Assembly: GCA_026984045.1 (NCBI GenBank)
Contig: JALSSV010000079.1
Span: 1-39,324 of the forward strand
DNA: 39,324 nucleotides
Reading direction: 5' to 3'
From: Chromatiales bacterium
GTDB lineage: Bacteria; Pseudomonadota; Gammaproteobacteria; UBA6429; Thiohalophilaceae
Below are positions 23,578 through 32,227 of this stretch, piece after piece (position 1 is the first letter of the stretch; the number at the start of each line of letters is the position of its first letter). Position numbers and translations under genes: made by a program. The notes beneath the pieces were generated by a model. The model was not told the DNA's origin. It ran no database searches and saw nothing but the letters and a program-made list of their open reading frames with translations.

Positions 23578-24732
23578 TCACGCCGCCGGGCGGGTGTCGG
23601 CCGCCAGGGGCGGCTGGTGGCTGTGCAGGAACCAGCGATCCATCACCACGTTGCGGGCGAACCAGGGGCTGCGCAGCAGGCGGGCGGCGACGGCCTGCTT
23701 GAGGCCGGCGGGCAGACGCTCGAGCAGGCCCGGGGCGGGCTGGCGGCGGCCGAAGCGTTCCTCCATCCGCTGGCGGTAGGCCTCGAGCCGGGCGCGGGAG
23801 AAATCGCCGGCGCATTCGCGCAGGGTGCGGGCGGCCAGCAGGGCCGACTCCACCGCCGGGCGGATCCCCTCGCCGCTTTGCGGATAGGCCAGGCCAGCGG
23901 CATCGCCGATCAGCAGGCGGCCGTCATCCACCAGCGGACGCGGGGCATGGGGATAGAGCAGATAGGCATGACCGTGGAACTTCTCCGGCGTGGCGTCGGG
24001 AATGCGGCCCCGCGCCTTGAGATGGCGCACGAACTCGGCCACATGCCGTGAGAGCTGGTGATTGTCTTCCCGGCCGAGGCCGATGTTGAGATAGTCGCCC
24101 TTGCGGAAGATCCAGCCGTAGCCGGCCAGATCCGGCGTGAAGAACAGCTCGGGGATGGCCGGATCCACGGGACAGGCGGCGGCCTGTTCCGCCGTCATGG
24201 GAAACTCGATCTCCTGGGCCGCGACGATCCGCTCGCTGCGGCCCGGTTTCGCGCCCATGGCCCGGGCCACCGGGCAGAAGTGGCCGCCGGCGCCCACCAC
24301 CACCCGTGCTTCCAGTTCGTCGTTGACGATCCAGTGATCGCCTTCCCGCCGCATGCCCTTGAAGGCGGTGCCGGTGAGCAGTTCGGCGCCGCACTCGCCG
24401 GCCCGGTGCAGCAGATATTCGTCGAATTCGAAACGGCGAATACCGTAGCTCACCGGCTCCTCGCCATAGCGGGTTTCCACCTCCGGCGCGCCCAGCAGGC
24501 CCACGCGGAAGCCGTGGATGGCCTGCAGCACCCGTCCCTCGCGCCGGTAATCGTCCAGATCCACGGCCAGCTCCTGCATCACCGCCGGCGTCACCCAGCC
24601 GGCGCAGACCTTGTCGCGGGGAAAGTCGCGCTTGTCCAGCACGGCCACCGAAAGCGCCGCGTCGCGCAGCGCCCAGGCCAGGGTCGAGCCGGCGGGCCCA
24701 CCGCCGACGATCAGCACGTCATACCGCTTCAT
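23578..24732 (-). CDS. Geranylgeranyl-reductase-family FAD-dependent oxidoreductase
   Basis: 384 residues. An FAD-binding Rossmann motif DVLIVGGGPAGSTLAW opens the protein. KVCAGWVTPAVMQEL, AGYGWIFRKGDYLNIGLG and the second FAD motif LLIGDAAGLAYPQSGEGI are characteristic of the geranylgeranyl reductase group of flavoenzymes, which reduce isoprenoid or other lipid double bonds. The ATG at 24732 overlaps the end of the upstream cyclopropane synthase gene by 14 bp, so the two are translationally coupled. This pairing suggests it acts on the synthase's fatty acid product or a related lipid, which is inference. Confidence 0.82.
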   Translation of the reverse strand: MKRYDVLIVGGGPAGSTLAWALRDAALSVAVLDKRDFPRDKVCAGWVTPAVMQELAVDLDDYRREGRVLQAIHGFRVGLLGAPEVETRYGEEPVSYGIRRFEFDEYLLHRAGECGAELLTGTAFKGMRREGDHWIVNDELEARVVVGAGGHFCPVARAMGAKPGRSERIVAAQEIEFPMTAEQAAACPVDPAIPELFFTPDLAGYGWIFRKGDYLNIGLGREDNHQLSRHVAEFVRHLKARGRIPDATPEKFHGHAYLLYPHAPRPLVDDGRLLIGDAAGLAYPQSGEGIRPAVESALLAARTLRECAGDFSRARLEAYRQRMEERFGRRQPAPGLLERLPAGLKQAVAARLLRSPWFARNVVMDRWFLHSHQPPLAADTRPAA

Positions 24733-26104
24733 GCACGCCTCCCGTCTCCGTGGCCGGCGCCGCGTAGAGATGGGCGCGGGACCAGGGCAGCTGATTGTTC
24801 TCGGCATGGGTGAACACCACCTGGAACAGTTGCAGCTCACCCGAAGTGAAGGCGGCGATGGACCCGGCCAGGTACAGCCGCCAGGCACGCACGAAGGCCG
24901 GATCGAACATGGCCTCGATTTCCCCGGCATGCTGTTCGAAGCGTGCCAGCCAGTGTTCCAGGGTCCTGGCATAGTGCAGCCGCAGATTCTCCACGTCCTG
25001 GATGGAGAAGCGCTGGGGCTCGAAGATCTCGCTCATCTCGCCCAGGGTGGGCGGATAGGCGCCGGGGAAGATGCGCCGCTCGATCCAGGCATTCATGGGC
25101 CCGGGGGTGTTGCGGCCGATGGTGTGAATCAGCGCCCGGCCCTCCGGCTTGAGGCAGCGCCTGACCACTTCCCCCAGCGTCCGGTAATCGCGGGTGCCCA
25201 CGTGCTCGAGCATGCCCACCGAGACGAACACGTCGTATTCGCCGCTGATGTTGCGGTAATCGTCCTCCACGTATTCGACCCGATCGCTCAGGCCCTCCTC
25301 CTCGGCCTTCTGGCGGGCGAAGCGGATCTGTTCCTTCGAGATGTTGTAGGCGCGCACCGTGACGCCGTAATGCCTGGCCATGAAGCGGGCCAGACCGCCC
25401 CAGCCACAGCCGGCCTCCACCACCGTGTCGCCGGGCTTGAGCTGCAGCTTGCGGCAGATGTGATGGAGCTTGGCGATCTGCGCCGCCTCGAGGCTCATGT
25501 CGGGATCGGGGAAATAGGCGCAGGTGTACTGCATGGCCTCCCGGTCGAGCCACAGGGAGTAGAAATCGTTGCCGATGTCGTAATGGTGATAGATGTTGTC
25601 GCGGGCCCGGGCCAGGGAGTTGGCGATGCGCCGGTGGCCGAGCCAGACGATGAAGCGCCGCAGCCAGCTCATGCGGGTGTTGTGCCGGATGCTGCGGTAG
25701 ATGACTTCGAGAAAGCGCACCAGATCGCCTTCCAGTTCCACCCGGCCGCTGCTGTAGAGATCCCCGAAATGCAGCTCGGGATCGGCAATCAGCTTGAACA
25801 TGGCAGCCCGATCGTAGAGCGTGATGGTCGCGGCGGCCTCGCCTTCGGGCTCGGACACCGCCTGCCCGTCCCACAGGCGGATGGCGATGGGCGGATTGCC
25901 CACCACGTCAAGCATCTTGCGTACCAGCCAGCGATCCATGGCCGTGACATGGGCGAAGGGATGGCCCGAGCCCGGCCGGCGCCCGCCCAGGCGAATGCCG
26001 ATCTTGTTGCGTTCGGCCTCACCGCCAAGTCCCCAGGCACGGCGGCGGCGTTCCTCCACGGACAGGCTGGCTGTGCCTTGTGACTTCTCTTCCCGTGACG
26101 TCAT
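24719..26104 (-). CDS. cfa: Cyclopropane-fatty-acyl-phospholipid synthase family methyltransferase
   Basis: 461 residues. The N-terminal about 170 residues form the lipid-binding lid domain (FGDLYSSGRVELEGDLVRFLE). The SAM-dependent methyltransferase core has YHHYDIGNDFYSLWLD, the SAM motif VVEAGCGWGGLARFMA and FVSVGMLEHVGTRDY. It adds a methylene or methyl group from SAM to unsaturated acyl chains of membrane phospholipids. The ATG at 26104 has AGGGGGAA upstream; a longer frame to 26212 has no such signal. It is longer than E. coli Cfa (382 residues), the extra being mostly N-terminal. It overlaps the flavoenzyme gene downstream. Confidence 0.9.
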   Translation of the reverse strand: MTSREEKSQGTASLSVEERRRRAWGLGGEAERNKIGIRLGGRRPGSGHPFAHVTAMDRWLVRKMLDVVGNPPIAIRLWDGQAVSEPEGEAAATITLYDRAAMFKLIADPELHFGDLYSSGRVELEGDLVRFLEVIYRSIRHNTRMSWLRRFIVWLGHRRIANSLARARDNIYHHYDIGNDFYSLWLDREAMQYTCAYFPDPDMSLEAAQIAKLHHICRKLQLKPGDTVVEAGCGWGGLARFMARHYGVTVRAYNISKEQIRFARQKAEEEGLSDRVEYVEDDYRNISGEYDVFVSVGMLEHVGTRDYRTLGEVVRRCLKPEGRALIHTIGRNTPGPMNAWIERRIFPGAYPPTLGEMSEIFEPQRFSIQDVENLRLHYARTLEHWLARFEQHAGEIEAMFDPAFVRAWRLYLAGSIAAFTSGELQLFQVVFTHAENNQLPWSRAHLYAAPATETGGVHEAV

Positions 26105-26288
26105 CTCGAGCTTCCCCCTGTTGTTGTTCCGGCGCCTGTCAGACACGCGCCGGTGACCTCCTTGACCAGGACATACGGCAACTGGCCACCCATGTTGCCC
26201 CAGTTGCGCCACAGCGGCAAGGTTGACCCTGCTCGCAGGGCACCGATACTATTTCGGGGTCTTCTCGCCCGATATCAAGGATGGATTC

Positions 26289-26966
26289 ATGCCGCATGTC
26301 CGCCGTCTGGTCGCGCCGTTGCTGATCTGGATCCTGGCGCTTCCGGCACACGCCCACGGCGGTCAGGTGTCCCGCTTCCGTCTGGTCATCGACCAGAGCC
26401 GGCAGACCTGGCGCTATCCCGACTCCGGCCTTCGCAACGACACCCGTGTGACCCGGGCCCGGGCCGTCTGGGACGAGGATCTGGGACCCCGCCTCGGTGG
26501 CACCCTGGAACTGACCTATCTCGACCTGAGCCAGTCCAGCCTCGGACCGTACGCCGCCACCGGTTCCACCGGCCAGGGCCTGGGCGTGGGCCTGCACTAT
26601 CGCCTCATCCAGAGCCGCTCGCTGGGGCTGACGCTGTTCGGCAACATCGGCTACCAGACCACCCGAGGGGACAACGGCACCAACACCACCGAGCGCGACT
26701 GGTGGCAGAGCCGGATCGGGCTGCAGCTCGGCGTCCCGCTGGGCCGGGCGGTGACCCTGTTCGGCGGCGGCGCCTACGAGCGGATCGGCGGTGAGGAGCG
26801 GATCACCGGCAACAACCTCGATTTGCGACGGAACTTCGAACTCGACGAGCCTGCCTACGGCTTCGCCGGCCTGCGTCTGAACCTCGGCAGCGCCGGTTTC
26901 ATCGGCTTGCGCTACTATGCCGGCAGCCGTTCCGGCGGCTATCTCGCCTTCGGCAACACGTTTTGA
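26289..26966 (+). CDS. Outer-membrane beta-barrel protein
   Basis: 225 residues. A Sec signal peptide (HVRRLVAPLLIWILALPAHA) is followed by alternating amphipathic strands rich in Tyr, Gly and Arg, such as GTLELTYLDLSQSS, GVGLHYRLIQ, LFGNIGYQTTRG and GFIGLRYYAGS. The chain ends in Phe, the usual C-terminal signature for BAM-mediated insertion. About eight strands are likely. AAGGATGG precedes the ATG. No specific family or substrate can be named. It is transcribed alone and ends just upstream of the regulatory region of the 1260-residue gene. Confidence 0.75.
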   Translation: MPHVRRLVAPLLIWILALPAHAHGGQVSRFRLVIDQSRQTWRYPDSGLRNDTRVTRARAVWDEDLGPRLGGTLELTYLDLSQSSLGPYAATGSTGQGLGVGLHYRLIQSRSLGLTLFGNIGYQTTRGDNGTNTTERDWWQSRIGLQLGVPLGRAVTLFGGGAYERIGGEERITGNNLDLRRNFELDEPAYGFAGLRLNLGSAGFIGLRYYAGSRSGGYLAFGNTF

Positions 26967-26995
26967 GACCGGTTTCCGCCATGCAGCCCTGCTTC

Positions 26996-27011
26996 TGTGA
27001 GCCCCGTCACA
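26996..27011. promoter_or_regulatory. Perfect CRP site upstream of the 1260-residue gene
   Basis: TGTGA-GCCCCG-TCACA matches the CRP core exactly. If centred at -41.5, the start would be near 27045, and TAAATT (27033-27038) is a fair -10 box. A GCCGATAG at 27068-27075 resembles a sigma-28 -10 element but lacks a matching -35. Confidence 0.55.
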
Positions 27012-27127
27012 ATACCGGCAACGATAATGGACTAAATTTAACTTGCCCTTTTGTCGGCGCCGAGTATGCCGATAGTACTAAAGCAGGCTGCCGCCTGTTT
27101 CCGAGAACCGAACCGAGCCCGTAGCCC

Positions 27128-30100
27128 ATGGCCGCTGCCCGTCCTGAAAAAATCGCCATCAGCCTGCTCAAGGGGCTCAGGCCACTGGGCGATCTCAGCC
27201 AGGACAAGCTCGAAGAACTGGCCAGCAAGTCCACCATCCAGGAATTCCCCGCCGGCCGCACCCTGTTCCGCCAGGGCGAGCGCGACAAGCGGGTGATCTA
27301 CCTGCTCTCGGGCACCCTGAGCCTGCAGAGCGCCGGCAGTCCCAAGGCCCGCAACCTGCGCGCCCGCAGCACACCCCTGCCCGACGCCATCGAGCCGGAA
27401 ATCCCGCGCCCCTGTACCGCCAAGACCAAGACCGCCTGCAAGCTGCTGTTCGTGGACAGCGATCTGCTCGAGATCCTGACCCAGGACGAGAATTCGGGCC
27501 TCATCGAGGTGGAAGAACTCTCCGGCGACGACGAGAGCGCCTGGATGGTGCGCTTCCTCCAGTCGCGGGCCTTCCTCAAGCTGCCCACCGAGAACATCCA
27601 GACCCTGCTGATGAACCTCGAGGAAGTGCCCTTTTCCAGGGGCGACGAGGTCATCCGTCAGGGCGAGACCAACGACTACTATTACATCGTCCATTCCGGT
27701 CGCTGCGCCGTCTCCCGCCGCCCCGCGCCGAAACTGGATCCCATCCAGCTCGCCATCCTCACCGTGGGCGACGGTTTCGGCGAGGAGTCGCTGATCACCG
27801 GCGGCCGCCGCAACGCCTCGGTGACCATGCTCGAAGACGGCGTGCTGATGCGCCTCGCCAAGGACAAGTTCCTGGAGCTGCTGGCCAAACCGCTCATCAA
27901 CCCCATCGACAAGCAGACCGCCGAGGCCAAGATCGCCGCCGGCTGCCTGCTCATCGACGTGCGGCGCAACGACGAGTTCATGGCCCGCCGGGTGGAAGGC
28001 TCGGTGAACATCCCCCTGTCCATGCTGCGTCTGAAGCTGGACGGGCTCAATCCCGAGCGGGAATACGTGCTGCTGTGCAACGACGGCAACGAGAGCGCGG
28101 CGGCCGCCTTCCTGCTGGCCCAGCACGGTCTCGACTGTTACGTGCTGGAGGGTGGCCTGAACCAGAACGATCTGGCCATGCCCGAACCCAACCTGTCGGT
28201 GCCGGTGCTCGACACGCCGGAAGGGCGCAAGACCCTGGCCGCGCAGAAGACCCAGAAAGCCGCCGAGGCCAAGGCCCGCAAGATCAGCGCCGAAGCCGAC
28301 CAGGCCCGCGAGGAGGCCCGCAAGCTGGCCGAGAAGGCCGAAGCCGCCGAAGCCGCCCGCCGCGAGGCCGAGGCGCGCATCAAGCGCCTGCAGGCCGAAG
28401 AGGCGGAGAAGCGCGAGGCGGCCCTCACCGCCGCCCGCCAGCGCCTCAGAAAGGAATCGGAACGGGCCAAGGCCGCCGAGGAACAGGCGGCCAGACTCAA
28501 GCTCGAAGCCAAGGCCGCCAAGCGCAAGGCGGAAGAGGAACTGCAGCGCCTCAAGACCGAGGCCGATGAGAACGCCAAACGCCAGGCCGCCCTCGACAGC
28601 GCCCTGGAACACGCCCGCAAGGTGGCCGCCGAAGCCGCGCGCGAGGCCGAGGCCGCCCGCCGCCAGGCCGAGAAGGAAGCCGCCGAGATCCGGCGCAAGG
28701 CCCGGGAAGAGGCCGAACGCCTGCGCCAGGAGATGGAGGAAACCCGGCGCCGCTTCGAGGCAGAGACCCGCCAGCTCAAGGAACAGCAGAGCCGCGAACA
28801 CCGGCAGGTGCTGGAAGCCGCCCGGCGCCAGGCCGAGCAGGAACACCAGGCGGCGCTCGAGGAAGCCCGCCGCAAGGCTGAACAGGAGCACCAGGCCACG
28901 CTCGAGGCGGCCCGGCGCCAGGCCGAGGAAGAAGCCCGCCGCAAGGCCGAGGCCGAGGCCGAACGGATCCGCCGCGCCGCCGAGGAAGAAGCCGAGAAGC
29001 TGCGCCGGGAAATGGAGGCCGCACGCCGGGAACTGGCCGAACAGGCCGCCCGCCTGGCCGAACAGGAGCAGGAACAGCAGGCCAAACTGCGCGAACAGGC
29101 CCGGCGCGAAGCGGAGGAACTGGCCCGGGCCCGCACCGCCGAGGCCGAGTCGGAAGCCGAGCGCATCCGCCGCGCCGCCGAGAAAGAAGCCGAGAAGCTG
29201 CGCCGGGAAATGGAAGCGGCGCGGCGGGAACTGGCCGAGCAGGCCTCGCTGCTGGTGGATCGCGAGAAGGAACACCAGCAGCAACTGCTGGAACAGGCCC
29301 GGCAACAGGCCGAGGAGCTGGCCCGGGCCCGCACCGCCGAGGCCGAGTCGGAAGCCGAACGGATCCGGCGCGAGGCCATGGAGGAAGCCGAGCGGCTGCG
29401 CCACGAGATCCAGACCACCCGCGAGATGCTCGCCGCCCAGGTGGCCGAGGCCAAGCACCAGGCCGAACGCAAGGAGCAGGAACAGATCCGCAAGCTGGCC
29501 GAGGCCGCCGAGCGCAAGCGCCAGGAACTGATCGAAGCCGAACGCCAGCGGCGCGAGGCCGCCCTGGCCGAACAGCGCCGGGCTGCGGAAGAGGCCGAAC
29601 GCCGGCACCGCGAAGAGCTGGAACGGCTGGCCGCGGAAGAGGCCCGGCGCGAGGAAGAGGCCCGCCGCCTGGCCGAGGAAAAGGCCTATCAGGAAGCCAA
29701 GGCCCGCCGCCTGGCCAAGGAAAAGGCCCGCCGGGAAGCGGCCGCCAATCAGGCCGCCGCGAAACGGGAGGCCGAAGCCCGGAAGAAGGCGCGCAAGGCC
29801 GAAGCCATGCGCCGCAAGGCCGAGGAAATCCGTCGCAAGCTGGAAGAGGCCGAGCAGGCCCGGCGCGACGAAGAGGCTCGCCAGCGAAGCGAAGGCATGT
29901 CCCTCTCCGAAGCCGTGCTCAAGCGGGTGGGCAACCGGATCATCCTGGAAGGGGCGCAGGACATCTTCATCTTCAAGGAGCCCTCGATCAAACCGGAAGC
30001 GTCCGAAAAGGAGGAAGGCCCTGCCGAGAATTTTTTAGCGCAGACCGACGCGGCGGACACGGGCGACGAACCCGATGACGGTCTGCCGTCGTTCCATTTC

Positions 30101-30910
30101 GACTCGCCGGACCAGGACTATGTGCCCATCGCCCGGGATGCGCTGGACGAGACCCTTTCCCGCCATGAGGCAGAAACGACCGAAACGCGCCGACAGCACC
30201 TGCGCCGTTTCTATGCCATCGCCGCCTCGGTGGTGGCTGCCGTCACCCTCGGCGTGAGCCTGTTCGTGTTCCGGCCGCAGCCGCAGATACCGGCCATCGC
30301 TGCCCACCAGGCCGACACCGGCAAGACCACCGCCAGTGTGACCCGCCCGCAGGCGCAAAAACCGCGCTTTTCGCTGGCCGAGCGTATCCGTCAGGAACGC
30401 CGCCTACGCGAGGAGGCCGAGGCCCGTTTCGAACGCCTGCTCGAGACCTGGCAGAAACAGCGGGCCCGACAACCGCTGAACACTCAGAGCCGCACCGAGA
30501 GTGAGGCTCCCGAGACCGCAACGGCCGCCGCCCAGAGCCGACGTGACGCGCCTGCCAGCGAGGCCGAAGCAGCTCTGACCACCCCCCCTGCGCAAGCGGA
30601 GACGGCCACGGCGGCCGAAGCGGTGGCGGCGCTCACCCCGCCCGAGGTGGCACTGCCGCCCCTGCCGGCAGCCCCCGAGGGCCCCCTGCCGCCGGTCAGC
30701 GAGGTGATCGGACAGAACGAATTGCTTGCCCCCGACGCCGAAAGCGGCTCGCTGCCCACCGCAGCGGACACCGCCGCTGCCGACACGGAGGCGGCCGCCA
30801 CCGATGCTTCCGGCAACGAGCCCCACGACGAGGCGCCTGCGACCGACCCGGCAGGTGGCGACGAGCGCGCCGCCGCCCCGCCTATGGCGGCGGTGGCGGC
30901 GGCAGAATAG
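27128..30910 (+). CDS. Double cyclic-nucleotide-binding, rhodanese, coiled-coil membrane protein (1260 aa)
   Basis: Domains in order: a CRP-like beta-roll (about 15-135); a second with FGEESLITGGRRNASV, where E219 and R228 are the cyclic-nucleotide contacts (about 150-260); a rhodanese domain (about 268-350) with DVRRNDEFMARRVEGSVNIP and active-site Cys317 in LLCNDGNES; then a charged Ala/Glu/Arg coiled coil (about 365-920) including three 66-residue repeats. A conserved-looking patch (SLSEAVLKRVGNRIIL) precedes one membrane span (1028-1048), and a 210-residue Ala/Pro/Glu tail ends the chain. By the positive-inside rule, the sensor and coiled coil are probably cytoplasmic and the tail periplasmic. 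No DNA-binding domain is seen. A perfect CRP site lies upstream. Function is unknown; a cAMP- or sulfur-responsive scaffold is my guess. Confidence 0.88.
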   Translation: MAAARPEKIAISLLKGLRPLGDLSQDKLEELASKSTIQEFPAGRTLFRQGERDKRVIYLLSGTLSLQSAGSPKARNLRARSTPLPDAIEPEIPRPCTAKTKTACKLLFVDSDLLEILTQDENSGLIEVEELSGDDESAWMVRFLQSRAFLKLPTENIQTLLMNLEEVPFSRGDEVIRQGETNDYYYIVHSGRCAVSRRPAPKLDPIQLAILTVGDGFGEESLITGGRRNASVTMLEDGVLMRLAKDKFLELLAKPLINPIDKQTAEAKIAAGCLLIDVRRNDEFMARRVEGSVNIPLSMLRLKLDGLNPEREYVLLCNDGNESAAAAFLLAQHGLDCYVLEGGLNQNDLAMPEPNLSVPVLDTPEGRKTLAAQKTQKAAEAKARKISAEADQAREEARKLAEKAEAAEAARREAEARIKRLQAEEAEKREAALTAARQRLRKESERAKAAEEQAARLKLEAKAAKRKAEEELQRLKTEADENAKRQAALDSALEHARKVAAEAAREAEAARRQAEKEAAEIRRKAREEAERLRQEMEETRRRFEAETRQLKEQQSREHRQVLEAARRQAEQEHQAALEEARRKAEQEHQATLEAARRQAEEEARRKAEAEAERIRRAAEEEAEKLRREMEAARRELAEQAARLAEQEQEQQAKLREQARREAEELARARTAEAESEAERIRRAAEKEAEKLRREMEAARRELAEQASLLVDREKEHQQQLLEQARQQAEELARARTAEAESEAERIRREAMEEAERLRHEIQTTREMLAAQVAEAKHQAERKEQEQIRKLAEAAERKRQELIEAERQRREAALAEQRRAAEEAERRHREELERLAAEEARREEEARRLAEEKAYQEAKARRLAKEKARREAAANQAAAKREAEARKKARKAEAMRRKAEEIRRKLEEAEQARRDEEARQRSEGMSLSEAVLKRVGNRIILEGAQDIFIFKEPSIKPEASEKEEGPAENFLAQTDAADTGDEPDDGLPSFHFDSPDQDYVPIARDALDETLSRHEAETTETRRQHLRRFYAIAASVVAAVTLGVSLFVFRPQPQIPAIAAHQADTGKTTASVTRPQAQKPRFSLAERIRQERRLREEAEARFERLLETWQKQRARQPLNTQSRTESEAPETATAAAQSRRDAPASEAEAALTTPPAQAETATAAEAVAALTPPEVALPPLPAAPEGPLPPVSEVIGQNELLAPDAESGSLPTAADTAAADTEAAATDASGNEPHDEAPATDPAGGDERAAAPPMAAVAAAE
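28958..29551 (+). repeat. Three 198-bp tandem repeats within the coiled coil
   Basis: The unit beginning AERIRRAA/EA-EKLRREMEAARRELAEQ recurs at 28958, 29156 and 29354, exactly 198 bp (66 codons) apart. The third copy decays after its first half. Upstream, about 28810-28945, a 15-residue unit (LEAARRQAEQEHQAA) occurs three times. The period of 66 equals six hendecads, suggesting a near-straight coiled coil. Confidence 0.75.
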
Positions 30911-31349
30911 CGCTCTCGGGATAGTCGGACTTCTTCACGTATTCGAAGATGGCCGTGTAGACCGGCCAGCCCTCCCCGTCCAGCACCACCACGCTCCAGC
31001 GCCCGGTCATGCCCGGATTGAGCCCCTTGCGCGAAGCCACCCGCCAGCGCGGGCCACCCACCTCGAACTTGCGCTCGGTCACCATGTTGCCTTCGTATTC
31101 CCAGCGATGGATCACGGTCTGGCCGGTGAAATGGCGCAGCTCGGTGAAGAAGTAGATCTCGCGGTGATCGTTGGTCAGGCGCAGCACCTGATCCACCGGT
31201 TCGCGATCCTTCACTGCCGTGGTGAACACCCCGCGTGCGACCCGGGGCTTGCCGGCCGCCGCCAGGCCCGCGCGGGGCAGGCCCGCCACGAACGACAGGC
31301 CGGCCAGTCGGCGCAGGAAGCGACGGCGGGGGAACGGTTTACCTTGCAT
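30882..31349 (-). CDS. Tat-exported DUF2914 protein
   Basis: 155 residues. The N terminus PRRRFLRRLAGLSFVAGLPRAGLAA fits a twin-arginine signal (RR-x-FLRR then a hydrophobic stretch). The mature part has VARGVFTTAVKDREPVD, IYFFTELRHFTGQTVIHRWEYEG and GRWSVVVLDGEGWPVY, which matches DUF2914, a small periplasmic domain of unknown role. The ATG at 31349 starts just before the signal; upstream codons lack one. Its proline-tract end overlaps the 3' end of the convergent 1260-residue gene by 29 bp. Confidence 0.78.
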   Translation of the reverse strand: MQGKPFPRRRFLRRLAGLSFVAGLPRAGLAAAGKPRVARGVFTTAVKDREPVDQVLRLTNDHREIYFFTELRHFTGQTVIHRWEYEGNMVTERKFEVGGPRWRVASRKGLNPGMTGRWSVVVLDGEGWPVYTAIFEYVKKSDYPESAILPPPPPP

Positions 31350-31468
31350 GTGTCGTCGATTACCCTGTGTGGCGAATTCAACAGGCGGGAAAGAGCCGGC
31401 CTGTCGCAAACCTATCACACCCGACGCTGCCCTGCAGCCGCCGGGTTCATTCCCTGAGAACCCCCATC

Positions 31469-32227
31469 GTGAACAGCCCCGTCTCCCCGCCGGTCATCGA
31501 AGTGCAGGATCTGTGCAAGCGCTTCGGTGCCGTCGCCGCCGTGGACGGCATCGACTTCCAGGTGGCACGCGGCAGCATCACCGCCCTGCTCGGCGGCAAC
31601 GGCGCCGGCAAGACCACCACCATCGCCATGCTGCTCGGCCTGCTGTTGCCCTCCCGGGGCAGCATTCGGGTGCTCGGCGAGGACATGCTGCGCCACCGCT
31701 ACCGGGTGCTCGGCCGCCTGAACTTCACCTCGCCCTACGTGGATCTGCCGGGGCGGCTGTCGGTTGCGGAGAATCTCAACGTCTACGGCCGGCTCTACGG
31801 CGTGCCCGGGCGACACCAACGCATTGCCGAACTGGCCGAGGAGCTCGATTTCACCCACCTGCTGGAACGTGCCTATCGCACCCTCTCGGCCGGACAGAAG
31901 ACCCGTGTGGCCATTGCCAAGGCCCTGCTCAACCGGCCCGAGGTGCTGTTCCTCGACGAGCCCACCGCCTCGCTGGATCCGGACACCGCCGACCGCATGC
32001 GCCGCTATCTGCTCGACTACCGCCGCCGGCACGACACCACCCTGTTCATGGCCTCCCACAACATGGCCGAAGTGGAGCGCATGTGCGATCAGGTGATCCT
32101 GATGCGCGCGGGCCGGATCGTCGACCAGGGCAGCCCCCGGGAACTGATCGATCGCTACGGGCAGGCCGATCTGGAAGCGGTGTTCCTGACCGTGGCCCGC
32201 AACGGCGCGGAGGCGGCCCGTGCCTGA
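31469..32227 (+). CDS. ABC-2 type exporter, ATP-binding protein
   Basis: 252 residues from a GTG at 31469. All ABC motifs are visible: Walker A GGNGAGKTTT, signature LSAGQKTRVAIAKALL (LSAGQ in place of LSGGQ), Walker B VLFLDEPTASLDPD and the H-loop MASHNM. It resembles ATPases of ABC-2 drug or polysaccharide exporters (CcmA-like). GAGAA upstream gives weak support for the start; no good ATG is available. The next gene starts inside its last codons, so the pair forms one exporter. The substrate is unknown. Confidence 0.9.
   Translation: MNSPVSPPVIEVQDLCKRFGAVAAVDGIDFQVARGSITALLGGNGAGKTTTIAMLLGLLLPSRGSIRVLGEDMLRHRYRVLGRLNFTSPYVDLPGRLSVAENLNVYGRLYGVPGRHQRIAELAEELDFTHLLERAYRTLSAGQKTRVAIAKALLNRPEVLFLDEPTASLDPDTADRMRRYLLDYRRRHDTTLFMASHNMAEVERMCDQVILMRAGRIVDQGSPRELIDRYGQADLEAVFLTVARNGAEAARA

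Noticed and set aside
27068-27075. GCCGATAG as a sigma-28 -10 box for the 1260-residue gene
   Set aside because: No acceptable -35 element lies 11 bp upstream; treated as chance.
27038-29608. An 856-codon leftward Leu/Gly/Phe-rich ORF resembling a repetitive membrane protein
   Set aside because: It is the mirror frame of the coiled coil; the Ala/Glu/Arg codons read as Leu/Gly/Phe on the other strand.
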